Of a stretch of DNA of 64,000 nucleotides, positions 1 through 8,750 are shown piece after piece (position 1 is the first letter of the stretch; each line of letters opens with the position of its first letter). Made by a program: the position numbers and the translations under genes. Source of the stretch: an uncultured Prevotellaceae bacterium (lineage in GTDB: Bacteria; Bacteroidota; Bacteroidia; Bacteroidales; Bacteroidaceae). Below the pieces are notes generated by a model, which saw only the letters and a list, made by a program, of their open reading frames with translations, made no database searches and was not told where the DNA came from. The stretch is taken from the NCBI GenBank assembly GCA_900314755.1, contig OMWH01000008.1, positions 35,292 through 99,291 of the forward strand. The letters are read 5' to 3'.

Positions 1-900
1 GAACCATTCAGCCAGCTGCCTGTCGCCCCTATAGACTATAATCAGAAATTAATAGGTACCATCTATGAGCAGGATTACCAGAACGAGCATCTGCAGTTGA
101 CGGTCGACAACCTCAACCTTTTGTATGTCGCCTTTACCCGTGCCTGCAAGAATCTCTTTGTCATCGGCAAGCGGAAGGCGAAAAACACCCGCTCGGCACT
201 GATAGAGCAGGTACTCCCGGAACTGACATTGGACGGTGCCGTACTTGATGGCGTGGAGGATGAGCAGTCGGACATCACCTTCTCATACGGTACACTCTAT
301 ACGGAAAGTGAGGAGGAGAAGCAGGCGTCAGACAATGTGTTCTTGCAATCTTCTGAGCAGATACCTGTCGAGATGACTGTCTTCGGCAGTAAGACGGAGT
401 TCCGTCAGAGCAACAAAAGCCGTGAGTTCGTGGAGTCGGATGAGGAGTCTGCGCAACAGAGTTATATCAAAACAGGAAGTGTCCTTCATCATGTGTTCTC
501 CACGATACACACCTTGGAGGATGTGGAAGGGGCGCTGCGTAAACTGGAGCAAGACGGTATTCTCTATGACGAGGATATCACAGCGGCTAAATTGTCTGCC
601 CTTCTCAGCAAACGGCTGGAGGACCCTCGTGTCAGAGAATGGTTCTCTGGCAAATGGACCTTGTATAATGAGTGCTCTATCCTGTTCACCAAGGACCATC
701 AGGTTTGCGAACGCCGTCCCGACCGTGTGATGTATGATGGTAACCGGATGGTGGTCGTCGACTTTAAGTTCGGTCATCCTCGTCCGGAATACCAGGAGCA
801 AGTCAGGGAATACATGACGTTACTTGAGAAGATGGGACACCCAAATGTGGAAGGTTACCTATGGTATGTGTATAGCAATCAAATAGAATCAGTCAGATGA
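1..900 (+). CDS. RecB/AddA-like UvrD-family helicase-nuclease, C-terminal part (5' end outside window)
   Basis: The frame is open from the first base, so only the C-terminal 299 residues are seen. A UvrD-type motif VI (LLYVAFTRA) lies near residue 37. The end carries a PD-(D/E)XK-like nuclease signature (RPDRVMYDGN then VVVDFKFG). By family knowledge this is the motor/nuclease subunit of an AddAB/RecBCD-like complex that resects double-strand breaks in the cytoplasm. The stop overlaps the start of the next gene by 4 nt (ATGA), so the two subunits are translationally coupled. The exact class (AddA or RecB) cannot be fixed without the N-terminal helicase domains. Confidence 0.85.
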   Translation, partial: EPFSQLPVAPIDYNQKLIGTIYEQDYQNEHLQLTVDNLNLLYVAFTRACKNLFVIGKRKAKNTRSALIEQVLPELTLDGAVLDGVEDEQSDITFSYGTLYTESEEEKQASDNVFLQSSEQIPVEMTVFGSKTEFRQSNKSREFVESDEESAQQSYIKTGSVLHHVFSTIHTLEDVEGALRKLEQDGILYDEDITAAKLSALLSKRLEDPRVREWFSGKWTLYNECSILFTKDHQVCERRPDRVMYDGNRMVVVDFKFGHPRPEYQEQVREYMTLLEKMGHPNVEGYLWYVYSNQIESVR

Positions 901-3662
901 AAACATTCCTGGAATATGTCGCAGAGGATATCCTGAGAAAATATGGCAATGACCTCTCCCGCACGGCAATCGTCTTTCCCAACAAACGTGCAGCGCTGTT
1001 TATCAACGAGCATCTTGCACGTCTGTCCAGCCAGCCTGTCTGGAGTCCTGCCTATATCACCATCAGCGACCTCTTCACGTCACACACCAGTCGCATCATC
1101 GCGGACCCTATAAAACTGGTATGTGACCTCCATCTGTCGTATGTCAGCTGTACAGATATTGACGAGACCCTTGACCACTTCTACGGCTGGGGGCAGTTGC
1201 TCCTCTCCGACTTTGACGATATCGACAAGAACATGGCAGATGCTGACCGGGTATTTGCCAATCTCCGTGACCTGCACGAACTGGACGATGTCAGCTATCT
1301 GACCGACGAGCAGAGAGATATCATCAAGCAGTTCTTCAGTAATTTCTCTGACGACCATAACAGTGAGTTGAAAGAGCGGTTCCTGAAATTATGGAGCCAT
1401 TTCGCTGAGATATACCATGACTTCAACCAACGGTTGGAGCAACAGAACCTTGCCTATGAGGGAGCGTTATACCGGCAAGTCGCCACTGACGAGCGACTGG
1501 TATGGGAGTATGACCGTTATATCTTTGTGGGATTCAACCTCCTGCATCCTGTTGAGAGAGTGTTCTTCAAGCGTCTGAAGAGAGAAGGGAAGGCTTTTTT
1601 CTATTGGGACTACGATGATTATTACATGACGCATGAGGCAGGTCATTTCCTTTCTCAATATCTGGATGAATTCCCTAATGAGCTGGACCGTCAGGAGAAC
1701 GATATATACCGGTCGTTCCAGAACCCCAAGGAAATCAGTTATATCTCTGCTCCGACAGAAAATATTCAAGCGCGCTATGTCAGCACGTGGCTGAAGGAGC
1801 GTCAGCGGTATGCTGACGGCAAACGCACTGCCATTATCCTTTGTGACGAACAACTGCTGCCCGTCGTCATTCACAGTATTCCACAGGAGGTGGAGAAGGT
1901 AAACGTCACCACAGGCTATCCGCTGTCGCTGACACCCGCAGCCTCTCTGGTCAAACAATTAATGGCACTTCAGGCAGGAGGCTACCGGCATCGGCTGATG
2001 ACAGCAGTCCGCCGCCATCCATATTACAGGTATCTGACGGATGAGCTGTTGACGGATTGTAAGTCAGATGGTATTTTCCAGACAGAGCCTGTCCTGCAGT
2101 GGATAGCCCGGTTGTTGCGCCATATTGCTCAGCAGGCGAGTCAGGATGATACTACGGAACAGACCGCATCCCTGCGTGATGAGTCCCTGTTTCGGATGTA
2201 CACCCTCATCAACCGTCTGGCGACGCTGGTTCATAGCGGTGACCTGACAGTAGACCTCACCACCCTGCAACGACTGGTGCATCAACTCATACAGTCGACT
2301 TCCGTCCCCTTCCATGGAGAACCTGCCGAGGGTGTCCAGATCATGGGTGTGCTGGAGTCACGTAACCTTGACTTCGACCATGTCCTGTTGCTTTCCTGCA
2401 ATGAGGGGAACATGCCGAAAGGGGTAAATGACAGCTCTTTCATTCCGCACAGTCTCCGCAAGGCATACGAGTTGACGACCATAGACCACAAGACTGCCAT
2501 CTATGCCTATTATTTTCATCGCATCCTGCAACGTGCCTCAGATATCACACTGGTCTATAATAATGCGACGGACGATGGGCATACCGGTGAGATGAGCCGC
2601 TTCATGCTCCAACTGCTGGTGGAGAGCGGGCATCCTATTCGTCAGTATGCTCTGAAGGCAGGACAGCAGATAAGTGTAAGAAAGCCTGAGCCTGTCATGA
2701 AGTCTTCTGCTGTCATGGACATCCTTATGGAGCGTTTCTCTAAGAAACCTGACTCCCATCATGCGCTTCTGACACCTACGGCGATCAATACCTACCGGCG
2801 TTGCCCGCTGAGCTTCTTCTACCGTTATGTGGGAGGACTGAAGGAAATGGATGATGAGGAACTGCAAATCGACGACCGCATCTTCGGCATTGTCTTCCAT
2901 GCCGCCTCCCAGTATCTTTATCAGCAGATGATGCAACAGGGAGGACACCGCATTGAACGTCAGCAGATACAACAGGTCTTGCAGTCGAAAGTGGCTATCG
3001 AGCTGGCTGTCGACAAGGCATTCCACGAAAACATACCGAATCAGAAGGACTATAGTGGTCTGCAACTCATCAACCGGGAAGTGATCATCCACTATGTACG
3101 GCAGTTGCTGAGACTGGACCTGGAACTGGCTCCTTTTACCATTCACGCCTTGGAGTATGAGGTGGTAGATGACTGGACGGTACATCAGGGCGGCACCTCT
3201 TTCACGACGACGGTCGGTGGAAGTATCGACCGCCTGGATGCTGTGATGAGGGACCAGCAGGAATATATCCGTGTCATTGACTATAAGACGGGGGGAGGTA
3301 AACTCACCTTCCTGCCAGATGTCGAGAGCATTTTCGCAAGTAATGAGTCACATAACGGCTATTACCTCCAGACCTTGTTATATAGCAGTATCGTCAGAGA
3401 AAGTAAACAGTTGAATCCTGACCAGTCGCCCGTCAGTCCTGCCCTGCTCTTCATCCAGCATTCGGCAGGTGAGAATTATGACCCGACTCTTTGCTTTGGA
3501 AAGGACAAAATAACTGATGTGCAGCCATTCATCCCTGCCTTCAAGGAGATGCTAAGGACATGTGTCGACGAGATGTTCAATCCTGAGACACCTTTCTGTC
3601 CTGTTGAGGACCAAAGGACTTGCCGGAACTGTCCGTATGCAGCATTATGTGGAAGAGGTTAA
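897..3662 (+). CDS. AddB-like PD-(D/E)XK nuclease subunit
   Basis: A 921-residue protein. It opens with a degenerate helicase-like region (FPNKRAALFINEHL) and ends in a RecB-type nuclease: GGSIDRLD near residue 775 and VIDYKTG near 793. One Cys near residue 634 (RRCPLSFFYRY) and three at the extreme C terminus (909, 912, 918) match the AddB-type 4Fe-4S arrangement that clamps the nuclease fold. Partner of the preceding helicase-nuclease, with a 4-nt overlap. The stop lies 1 nt from the stop of the convergent MFS gene, leaving no room for a separate terminator. Confidence 0.88.
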   Translation: MKTFLEYVAEDILRKYGNDLSRTAIVFPNKRAALFINEHLARLSSQPVWSPAYITISDLFTSHTSRIIADPIKLVCDLHLSYVSCTDIDETLDHFYGWGQLLLSDFDDIDKNMADADRVFANLRDLHELDDVSYLTDEQRDIIKQFFSNFSDDHNSELKERFLKLWSHFAEIYHDFNQRLEQQNLAYEGALYRQVATDERLVWEYDRYIFVGFNLLHPVERVFFKRLKREGKAFFYWDYDDYYMTHEAGHFLSQYLDEFPNELDRQENDIYRSFQNPKEISYISAPTENIQARYVSTWLKERQRYADGKRTAIILCDEQLLPVVIHSIPQEVEKVNVTTGYPLSLTPAASLVKQLMALQAGGYRHRLMTAVRRHPYYRYLTDELLTDCKSDGIFQTEPVLQWIARLLRHIAQQASQDDTTEQTASLRDESLFRMYTLINRLATLVHSGDLTVDLTTLQRLVHQLIQSTSVPFHGEPAEGVQIMGVLESRNLDFDHVLLLSCNEGNMPKGVNDSSFIPHSLRKAYELTTIDHKTAIYAYYFHRILQRASDITLVYNNATDDGHTGEMSRFMLQLLVESGHPIRQYALKAGQQISVRKPEPVMKSSAVMDILMERFSKKPDSHHALLTPTAINTYRRCPLSFFYRYVGGLKEMDDEELQIDDRIFGIVFHAASQYLYQQMMQQGGHRIERQQIQQVLQSKVAIELAVDKAFHENIPNQKDYSGLQLINREVIIHYVRQLLRLDLELAPFTIHALEYEVVDDWTVHQGGTSFTTTVGGSIDRLDAVMRDQQEYIRVIDYKTGGGKLTFLPDVESIFASNESHNGYYLQTLLYSSIVRESKQLNPDQSPVSPALLFIQHSAGENYDPTLCFGKDKITDVQPFIPAFKEMLRTCVDEMFNPETPFCPVEDQRTCRNCPYAALCGRG

Positions 3663-3663
3663 T

Positions 3664-4842
3664 TCAGCGGTTCTTATTCCTCAGGAACCAGTTATGTGTC
3701 AGTGTGTTATACATCAGCAGTGCGATGACGGTCAGTACCAGAGCCACGGTATTGGTGTGGCTGGGCAGCCAGTCTGCTAACATATAAGTCAGTCCGACAC
3801 CAAAGGAGAGTCCTGTCTCCCATGACAACATAAACGTGCTTTGCGAGGTTCCCCGCTGGCAGTGTCTGCTGAGCTTGATAAAGAACAGCAGGAAACGGGT
3901 GCCTACGATACCTGTTGCCATACCCACGAATGTCGAGGATATGAAAGTCGCCGCTAAGGTGTGTTGTGTCATGTTTATCAATAAGGCAGCCAACAGCAGG
4001 ATTAGTCCTGTCACCACCTCGCTCTTCAGTTCTGCGTCACGGAACATAAAGCGCTGGGCAAGAAGTGCCAGGAGGAATCCGGTCATCATCATCCCAAACT
4101 CTTCTATGGTCGTCATCTGTCCGATGGATAAGCCGATGACAATGGTAATCAACAGAAGATTGACGAACAGTACTCCTCCCCTGTCTAACAGGAAACGGTC
4201 GCAGCTGAACAGATGGACATGATCCTGCGGGGCACGGAAAGGAAAATCAACCATCCTTATTAATAACAAGGCAGCAAAGGCAAGTCCCATTGCCACCATG
4301 ATGACGGTGTCAAATCCCCACTGGCGGTGGAGCAGAATACCTGCCAGCGGACCTAATGAGAACGCAAAACGTCCAAACCAAGAGGCACTATGGTTTGCCT
4401 CTGTCCGCTGGAACGACTCACAAGTATCTATCACCAACGTGCTGGCAAGAACCATCTGTGCTAATCCAAACAAAGCACCGAACGAGAACCGCTGCAGCAT
4501 GATGAGCCCAAACTCCACAAACTCACTCTTCAGCGTGTTGATATACCACAGCACTCCCTCACTGGCTATCAGCAAGATGATGGACCACAGGCATACCTGG
4601 TTACGGCGATAGTGCTGTACCAGGAAGGAGACAAAAGGTCCCAACAGATACAGCCCCAAGGCGAACACACCCATTGACAGTCCTGTCTCCAGCAATGAGA
4701 AGTTCTCTTCCTGCATCAGCCATAGGGGCAACACAGGAATGAGCATATACACGGACATCGAGAGAAACAGGTTGGCAATGGCAAGCTGCCAGAACTCACG
4801 ATGCCAGAGTTTGACGTGTACGGGGGTGTTCTGACTATTCAT
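3664..4842 (-). CDS. MFS transporter
   Basis: A 392-residue integral membrane protein with about 12 hydrophobic segments and a typical major facilitator layout (HREFWQLAIANLFLSMSVYM at the N terminus). Substrate is not recognisable. It is the last gene of a minus-strand set with a HAD phosphatase and panB, and its start directly abuts the panB stop. Co-transcription with panB could suggest export or uptake of a pantoate-related metabolite, but that is only an inference from position. Confidence 0.85.
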   Translation of the reverse strand: MNSQNTPVHVKLWHREFWQLAIANLFLSMSVYMLIPVLPLWLMQEENFSLLETGLSMGVFALGLYLLGPFVSFLVQHYRRNQVCLWSIILLIASEGVLWYINTLKSEFVEFGLIMLQRFSFGALFGLAQMVLASTLVIDTCESFQRTEANHSASWFGRFAFSLGPLAGILLHRQWGFDTVIMVAMGLAFAALLLIRMVDFPFRAPQDHVHLFSCDRFLLDRGGVLFVNLLLITIVIGLSIGQMTTIEEFGMMMTGFLLALLAQRFMFRDAELKSEVVTGLILLLAALLINMTQHTLAATFISSTFVGMATGIVGTRFLLFFIKLSRHCQRGTSQSTFMLSWETGLSFGVGLTYMLADWLPSHTNTVALVLTVIALLMYNTLTHNWFLRNKNR

Positions 4843-5664
4843 TTAGTATGATTCACTTTCGTTGGGGAAGTCACCACTCTTCACATCTGTGACATAACTG
4901 CCGATGGCATCGGTCATCACCGTGTTCAGATCGGCATAGCGACGCAGGAAGCGGGGGGAGAAACCTTGTGTCATTCCCAGCATATCAGCAATGACAAGAA
5001 CCTGTCCGTCAGTACCGTTACCGGCACCGATACCGATGGTGGGCACGCTGATCTCCTTGGAAACCTCAGCGGCGAGCTGGGCAGGAACTTTTTCCAGAGT
5101 TACGGCAAAGCATCCTATCTCAGCCATCAACTTAGCATCTGACATCAGTTTGTCAGCTTCCTCTTTTTCCTTGGCACGCACGGCATAGGTTCCGAATTTG
5201 TTGATGCTCTGTGGAGTCAGTCCTAAGTGTGCCATCACAGGAATACCGGCGTCGAGGATACGCTTCACGGTATCTGCAATCTCCACACCACCTTCCAACT
5301 TCAGGGCATCACAACCACTCTCCTTCATGATGCGGATGGCATTCGTCACACCCTCTGCCGCATTCACCTGGTAACTGCCGAAGGGCATGTCACATACTAC
5401 CAAGGCACGATTGACGGCACGTACCACTGAACGGGCATGGTAGATCATCTGGTCTACTGTCATCGGCAGTGTTGTCTGGTTACCAGCCATCACGTTCGAT
5501 GCGGAGTCACCTATTAATATACCATCAACACCTGCACGGTCGACAATTCCTGCCGTTGTGAAATCGTATGAGGTTAACATGGAGATTTTCTCTCCCTTTT
5601 GCTTCATCTCAATAAAACGGTGTGTCGTCACTTTACGTGTGTCACTGACTAAATATCCTGCCAT
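4843..5664 (-). CDS. panB: 3-methyl-2-oxobutanoate hydroxymethyltransferase
   Basis: A 273-residue PanB: makes ketopantoate from alpha-ketoisovalerate and methylene-tetrahydrofolate, the first committed step to pantothenate and CoA. Family motifs are visible: [14 protein letters not shown] (metal-binding Asp), [16 protein letters not shown] and [10 protein letters not shown]. Length is normal. The other pantothenate genes, panC and panD, lie 30 kb away at 35.5-36.7 kb, so the pathway is split in this genome. It follows the HAD gene by 12 nt and probably uses that gene's promoter. Confidence 0.95.
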   Translation of the reverse strand: MAGYLVSDTRKVTTHRFIEMKQKGEKISMLTSYDFTTAGIVDRAGVDGILIGDSASNVMAGNQTTLPMTVDQMIYHARSVVRAVNRALVVCDMPFGSYQVNAAEGVTNAIRIMKESGCDALKLEGGVEIADTVKRILDAGIPVMAHLGLTPQSINKFGTYAVRAKEKEEADKLMSDAKLMAEIGCFAVTLEKVPAQLAAEVSKEISVPTIGIGAGNGTDGQVLVIADMLGMTQGFSPRFLRRYADLNTVMTDAIGSYVTDVKSGDFPNESESY

Positions 5665-5676
5665 AGTTTTTTTTAT

Positions 5677-6333
5677 TTATTTTGTTATTTTGTTATTTTT
5701 CGAGATTCCGAGATTCGAGATTTCGAGATAATCATTAATTACCCGGTCACATAATGGAGCTATTGCCTCTGCGGCATTCGTGGTGGCAAGTCCGATGACG
5801 GTCATGCCGGCAGCCCTACCCGATTTCAACCCGTTGAACGAGTCTTCAAAGACCATACATTCCTCAGGGGTTGCCGCAAAACGGGCAGCAGCCTTCAGGT
5901 AACAATCGGGATGAGGCTTGGAGTATTCAAAATCCTCGGAAGTAAGGATGGCATCAAACAAACTCTGGAATTCCGGATGCTTGCGATACACACTATCCAT
6001 CTTCTGCTGGTTAGAGCTGGTCACCACAGCCGTCTTAATGTCTTGCTTATGCAGACGAGCGATAAAGTCCTCAAAACCTGCGATATATGAATAGTCCATG
6101 TCACGCTCGAAATCGTTCAGGCGCTGCGTAAGCACAGGACGAACAGTCTTTAGTTCTCCATCAAACCATGTGTCATAAATCTGGTCAAGGGTCTGTCCTT
6201 TTATCTCATGTTCCAGTCCCGGATGCTCAGGATGAAACTCCCTGCACTGTGCTCCCCAAAATACCGTATATTGCGGTTCTGTATCGAACACCACGCCATC
6301 CAAGTCAAACAATGCTGCCTTTACTTGTTCCAT
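5677..6333 (-). CDS. HAD-superfamily phosphatase/phosphomutase (beta-PGM-like)
   Basis: 218 residues from the ATG at 6333. A longer reading from a TTG at 6345 would place the promoter inside the gene, so the ATG is preferred. Motif I is DLDGVVFDTE, motif II VVTSSN, motif III KPHPDCYLK and motif IV FEDSFNGLKSG, as in beta-phosphoglucomutase-like HAD enzymes; substrate unknown. The last ~15 residues (EISNLGISKNNKITK) are encoded by a simple repeated AATCTCG tract running into an A/T-rich tract, so the tail looks like non-selected extension. First gene of the HAD-panB-MFS operon. Confidence 0.85.
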   Translation of the reverse strand: MEQVKAALFDLDGVVFDTEPQYTVFWGAQCREFHPEHPGLEHEIKGQTLDQIYDTWFDGELKTVRPVLTQRLNDFERDMDYSYIAGFEDFIARLHKQDIKTAVVTSSNQQKMDSVYRKHPEFQSLFDAILTSEDFEYSKPHPDCYLKAAARFAATPEECMVFEDSFNGLKSGRAAGMTVIGLATTNAAEAIAPLCDRVINDYLEISNLGISKNNKITK

Positions 6334-6338
6334 TTCGA

Positions 6339-6430
6339 GGTGCAAAGGTAGTGCAAATCGAGTGAAATACCAAATTTATTTGGATATTTCTGAGATGCAG
6401 CCTACCTTCGAGACGAAGTCTCAAAATTAC
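6339..6430 (-). promoter_or_regulatory. Dispersed promoter-bearing repeat, copy 1
   Basis: Read on minus it contains TTTG-N20-TACCTTTG, the Bacteroidetes -33/-7 pair, with the -7 box at 6343-6350 only 9 nt before the HAD start codon. The -33 lies in the palindrome CCAAATTTATTTGG (6370-6383). On the other strand the same palindrome supports TTTG-N20-TACCTTCG, one base off consensus. A GAGAC-N3-GTCTC hairpin and a second TAATTTTG box sit at the far end. Copy 2 at 10884-10975 matches at 82 of 92 positions by eye. Confidence 0.8.
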
Positions 6431-6469
6431 GAATAAGTGAGAAGAAAACCAAATTTATTTGGATATTTC
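6370..6469. repeat. Pair of 21-bp direct repeats
   Basis: An identical 21-bp sequence beginning CCAAATTTATTTGG occurs at 6370-6390 and 6449-6469, 58 bp apart. The second copy encodes the last residues and stop codon of truA. The arrangement suggests duplication or insertion of the promoter repeat next to the truA 3' end. Confidence 0.8.
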
Positions 6470-7198
6470 GTCATATCGAACCCTTTCCAAACACAACGCC
6501 TTTGCCGGCATCGACTCCCCAGCCTGTGTACGTCTGCCACCCAGTATCACTTCCCTGAACTCATCGAGGGTCATCCGGTGACGTCCCACCTCTATCAGTG
6601 TTCCCACGACGGCACGTACCATGTTACGCAGGAAGCGGTTGGCAGTAATCTCAAAATACCAGGCATCATCCGCTGTCTGTATCCACTCCGCCTTTGTCAC
6701 ATGACAAATAGTTGTCTTCACATCACTCCCCGCCTTACAGAAGGCACCGAAGTCCTCATACTCCATCAGGATACGTGCCGCCTGGTTCATCAACGGAAAG
6801 TCAAGCACGTAGTGCAGCTCCAAGGAGTAGTGACGCAGAAACGGATTCTTCCTGGTGTGTATATAATAATAATAGGTACGCGCGACGGCAGAGAAACGCG
6901 CATGCAGATCATCACTCACCAGCTCTACCCTGTCGACACTGATATCATCAGGAAGTACCCCGTTGAGCTTCTTGGCAAGTACAGCAGTGTCGAAAGACAC
7001 CTCTGTATTAAAATGCGCCGCCATCTGACGGGCATGCACGCCGGCATCCGTCCTGCCAGCCCCAGTTACCGTGATTTCCTCACGCAACAGCAGAGACAGT
7101 GCCCGTTGCAGTTCTGCCTGTACCGTATTCCCATTGGGTTGCAACTGCCACCCATGGTAATTCGTCCCGTCGTATGAAAACCACACAAAGTATCTCAT
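6455..7198 (-). CDS. truA: tRNA pseudouridine(38-40) synthase
   Basis: 247 residues, standard TruA length. The catalytic Asp is in GAGRTDAGVHA (D51), and FRNMVRAVVGTLIEVGRHRM-type sequence follows in the C-terminal half. It modifies U38-U40 in the tRNA anticodon arm. It sits just downstream of tRNA-Pro but behind that tRNA's terminator. Its last four codons and stop fall inside the 21-bp repeat described at 6449-6469, so the native C terminus may have been slightly altered. Confidence 0.95.
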   Translation of the reverse strand: MRYFVWFSYDGTNYHGWQLQPNGNTVQAELQRALSLLLREEITVTGAGRTDAGVHARQMAAHFNTEVSFDTAVLAKKLNGVLPDDISVDRVELVSDDLHARFSAVARTYYYYIHTRKNPFLRHYSLELHYVLDFPLMNQAARILMEYEDFGAFCKAGSDVKTTICHVTKAEWIQTADDAWYFEITANRFLRNMVRAVVGTLIEVGRHRMTLDEFREVILGGRRTQAGESMPAKALCLERVRYDEISK

Positions 7199-7223
7199 CT
7201 GCTTTCCTGCCTTTTGCTTTTTG

Positions 7224-7261
7224 CAAAAAAAGACCGCTTGTTCTTAATGAACTAACGGTCT
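7224..7261 (-). terminator. Rho-independent terminator of tRNA-Pro
   Basis: On minus, AGACCG...CGGTCT (7256-7261 with 7231-7236) enclose an inner GTTC-ATTAA-GAAC hairpin and are followed by a run of T residues at 7225-7230. Confidence 0.75.
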
Positions 7262-7271
7262 GTTTTCTCAT

Positions 7272-7347
7272 TGGTCGAGGTGACAGGACTCGAACCTGCG
7301 ACAGCCTGGTCCCAAACCAGGAACGCTACCAACTGCGCTACACCTCG
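7272..7347 (-). tRNA. tRNA-Pro (UGG)
   Basis: The 76-nt minus-strand sequence folds as a cloverleaf. The acceptor CGAGGTG pairs with CACCTCG, the anticodon arm CCTGG-TTTGGGA-CCAGG gives anticodon TGG, and the T loop reads GTTCGAGTC. Discriminator A and an encoded CCA end (7272-7274) are present. Confidence 0.97.
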
Positions 7348-7359
7348 TTTTTGCGGCTG

Positions 7360-7367
7360 CAAAGGTA
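7360..7367 (-). promoter_or_regulatory. -7 box for tRNA-Pro
   Basis: CAAAGGTA on plus reads TACCTTTG on minus, a full match to the Bacteroidetes -7 consensus, 12 nt upstream of the mature tRNA 5' end. Confidence 0.75.
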
Positions 7368-7402
7368 CACATTTTTTGTGACCCTTGCAAATTTTTCCGC
7401 AA

Positions 7403-8590
7403 TTATTTTATAATCCCCTGCTCAACGAAGATCTTTTTCAGTGCTTCAACTGAACGGTCCACCTGTTCTTCCGTATGTGTTGCCATCAACGCATAACGTA
7501 CCAAGGTGTCCTGTGGAGCACATGCAGGAGGTATCACTGGGTTGATAAACACGCCAGCCTTGAAAGCCAGAGCAGTTACCAGGAATGTCTTGTTGACATC
7601 ACGCACATAAAGCGGGATGATAGGACTCTCGGTGTCACCGATCTCAAATCCCTCCTCACGGAAACGCTTCAAAGCATAGTTTGTCACCTTCCATAAAGCC
7701 TCTATACGCTCGGGCTCTTTCTGTATGATGTGAAGAGCCTCCATGGCTGCGGCAGTAGCTGCCGGAGTATTTGAGGCAGAGAATATATAGGTACGACAAG
7801 TATGACGCAGGAAGTTGATGGTGTCCCAGTCTGAGGCGATGAAACCGCCGATAGAAGCAAGAGACTTCGAGAAGGTACCCATGATCAGGTCTACCTCGTC
7901 CGTCAGACCGAAGTGGTCACAAACGCCACGTCCCTGTCTTCCGAAGACACCAATGCCATGGGCTTCGTCAACCATGATAGAGCAATTATACTTATGCTTC
8001 AACTCTACAATCTCAGGCAGCTTTGCCAGGTCGCCCTCCATGGAGAACACACCATCCACAACGATCAGTTTGATAGCCTCATGGGGCAGTTTCTGAAGCA
8101 CGCGCTCCAGGTCCTCCATGTCGTTATGCTTGTAGTGCAACTGCTTGGCAAAAGAAAGACGACGACCGTCCACAATACTTGCGTGGTCACGATCGTCACA
8201 GATAATATAATCGTCTTTGCCGACTACCATGGCAAGAACACCCTGGTTGACAGAGAATCCTGTGGAGAAGCACAGGCAGTCATCCTTGCCGATAAACTCT
8301 GAAATCTCTTTTTCCAACTTTACGTGCAGGTCAAGTGTTCCATTGAGGAAGCGGCTTCCTGCACAACCAGAACCATATTTGTCCAATGCGGCTTTCGCAG
8401 CGTCAATAATTCGCTGGTCACCTGTCAGGCCTGTATAGGCGTTAGAACCAAACATGAGCACTTTGTGTCCGCCCATTTCCACCTCCGTACCCTGTTTTCC
8501 CTCAATAGCACGGAAATAAGGGTATACGTCAGCCTCCATAAATTTCTGCGGCTCACGATAATGCTTGTATTTCTCTTGTAACTGTCCCAT
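7403..8590 (-). CDS. spt: Serine palmitoyltransferase-like alpha-oxoamine synthase
   Basis: A 395-residue PLP enzyme of fold type I. It shows SNAYTGLT and GSGCAGSRFLNGTLDLH near the N terminus, the DEAHGIGVFG cofactor motif, and the PLP-lysine segment GTFSKSLASIGGF. These match Bacteroidetes serine palmitoyltransferases, which condense serine with palmitoyl-CoA to start sphingolipid synthesis; 2-amino-3-ketobutyrate CoA ligase (Kbl) is the close alternative. The divergently transcribed neighbour is a lipid kinase, which favours a lipid role. A -7 box at 8633-8640 drives it. Confidence 0.8.
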   Translation of the reverse strand: MGQLQEKYKHYREPQKFMEADVYPYFRAIEGKQGTEVEMGGHKVLMFGSNAYTGLTGDQRIIDAAKAALDKYGSGCAGSRFLNGTLDLHVKLEKEISEFIGKDDCLCFSTGFSVNQGVLAMVVGKDDYIICDDRDHASIVDGRRLSFAKQLHYKHNDMEDLERVLQKLPHEAIKLIVVDGVFSMEGDLAKLPEIVELKHKYNCSIMVDEAHGIGVFGRQGRGVCDHFGLTDEVDLIMGTFSKSLASIGGFIASDWDTINFLRHTCRTYIFSASNTPAATAAAMEALHIIQKEPERIEALWKVTNYALKRFREEGFEIGDTESPIIPLYVRDVNKTFLVTALAFKAGVFINPVIPPACAPQDTLVRYALMATHTEEQVDRSVEALKKIFVEQGIIK

Positions 8591-8632
8591 TCCGATTAGG
8601 TATCGTTTCGTTTATTTTTCTTTTTCAGTCTG

Positions 8633-8640
8633 CAAAGTTA
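8633..8640 (-). promoter_or_regulatory. -7 box for serine palmitoyltransferase
   Basis: TAACTTTG on minus, 42 nt before the start codon. No convincing -33 TTTG is visible at the normal distance. Confidence 0.65.
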
Positions 8641-8734
8641 CACAAATTTTATCAATTAGTGCACATTTTATAAGATAATTCGTAAATTTATTGAAATTTA
8701 TTTCAAATACGTCGGATAATTCTCCCGAATTTCT

Positions 8735-8742
8735 TAATTTTG
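8735..8742 (+). promoter_or_regulatory. -7 box for lipid kinase
   Basis: TAATTTTG matches TAnnTTTG and ends 8 nt before the ATG at 8751, so the mRNA would have almost no leader. Confidence 0.65.
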
Positions 8743-8750
8743 CATGGAAT

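Noticed and set aside
6437-7177. Long plus-strand open frame of 246 codons
   Set aside because: It is the antisense shadow of truA, has His/Arg-rich non-protein-like composition, and truA has clear catalytic motifs.
8691-8750. Upstream TTG start extending the lipid kinase by 20 residues
   Set aside because: The -7 box at 8735-8742 lies within it, and family homology begins only after the ATG at 8751.
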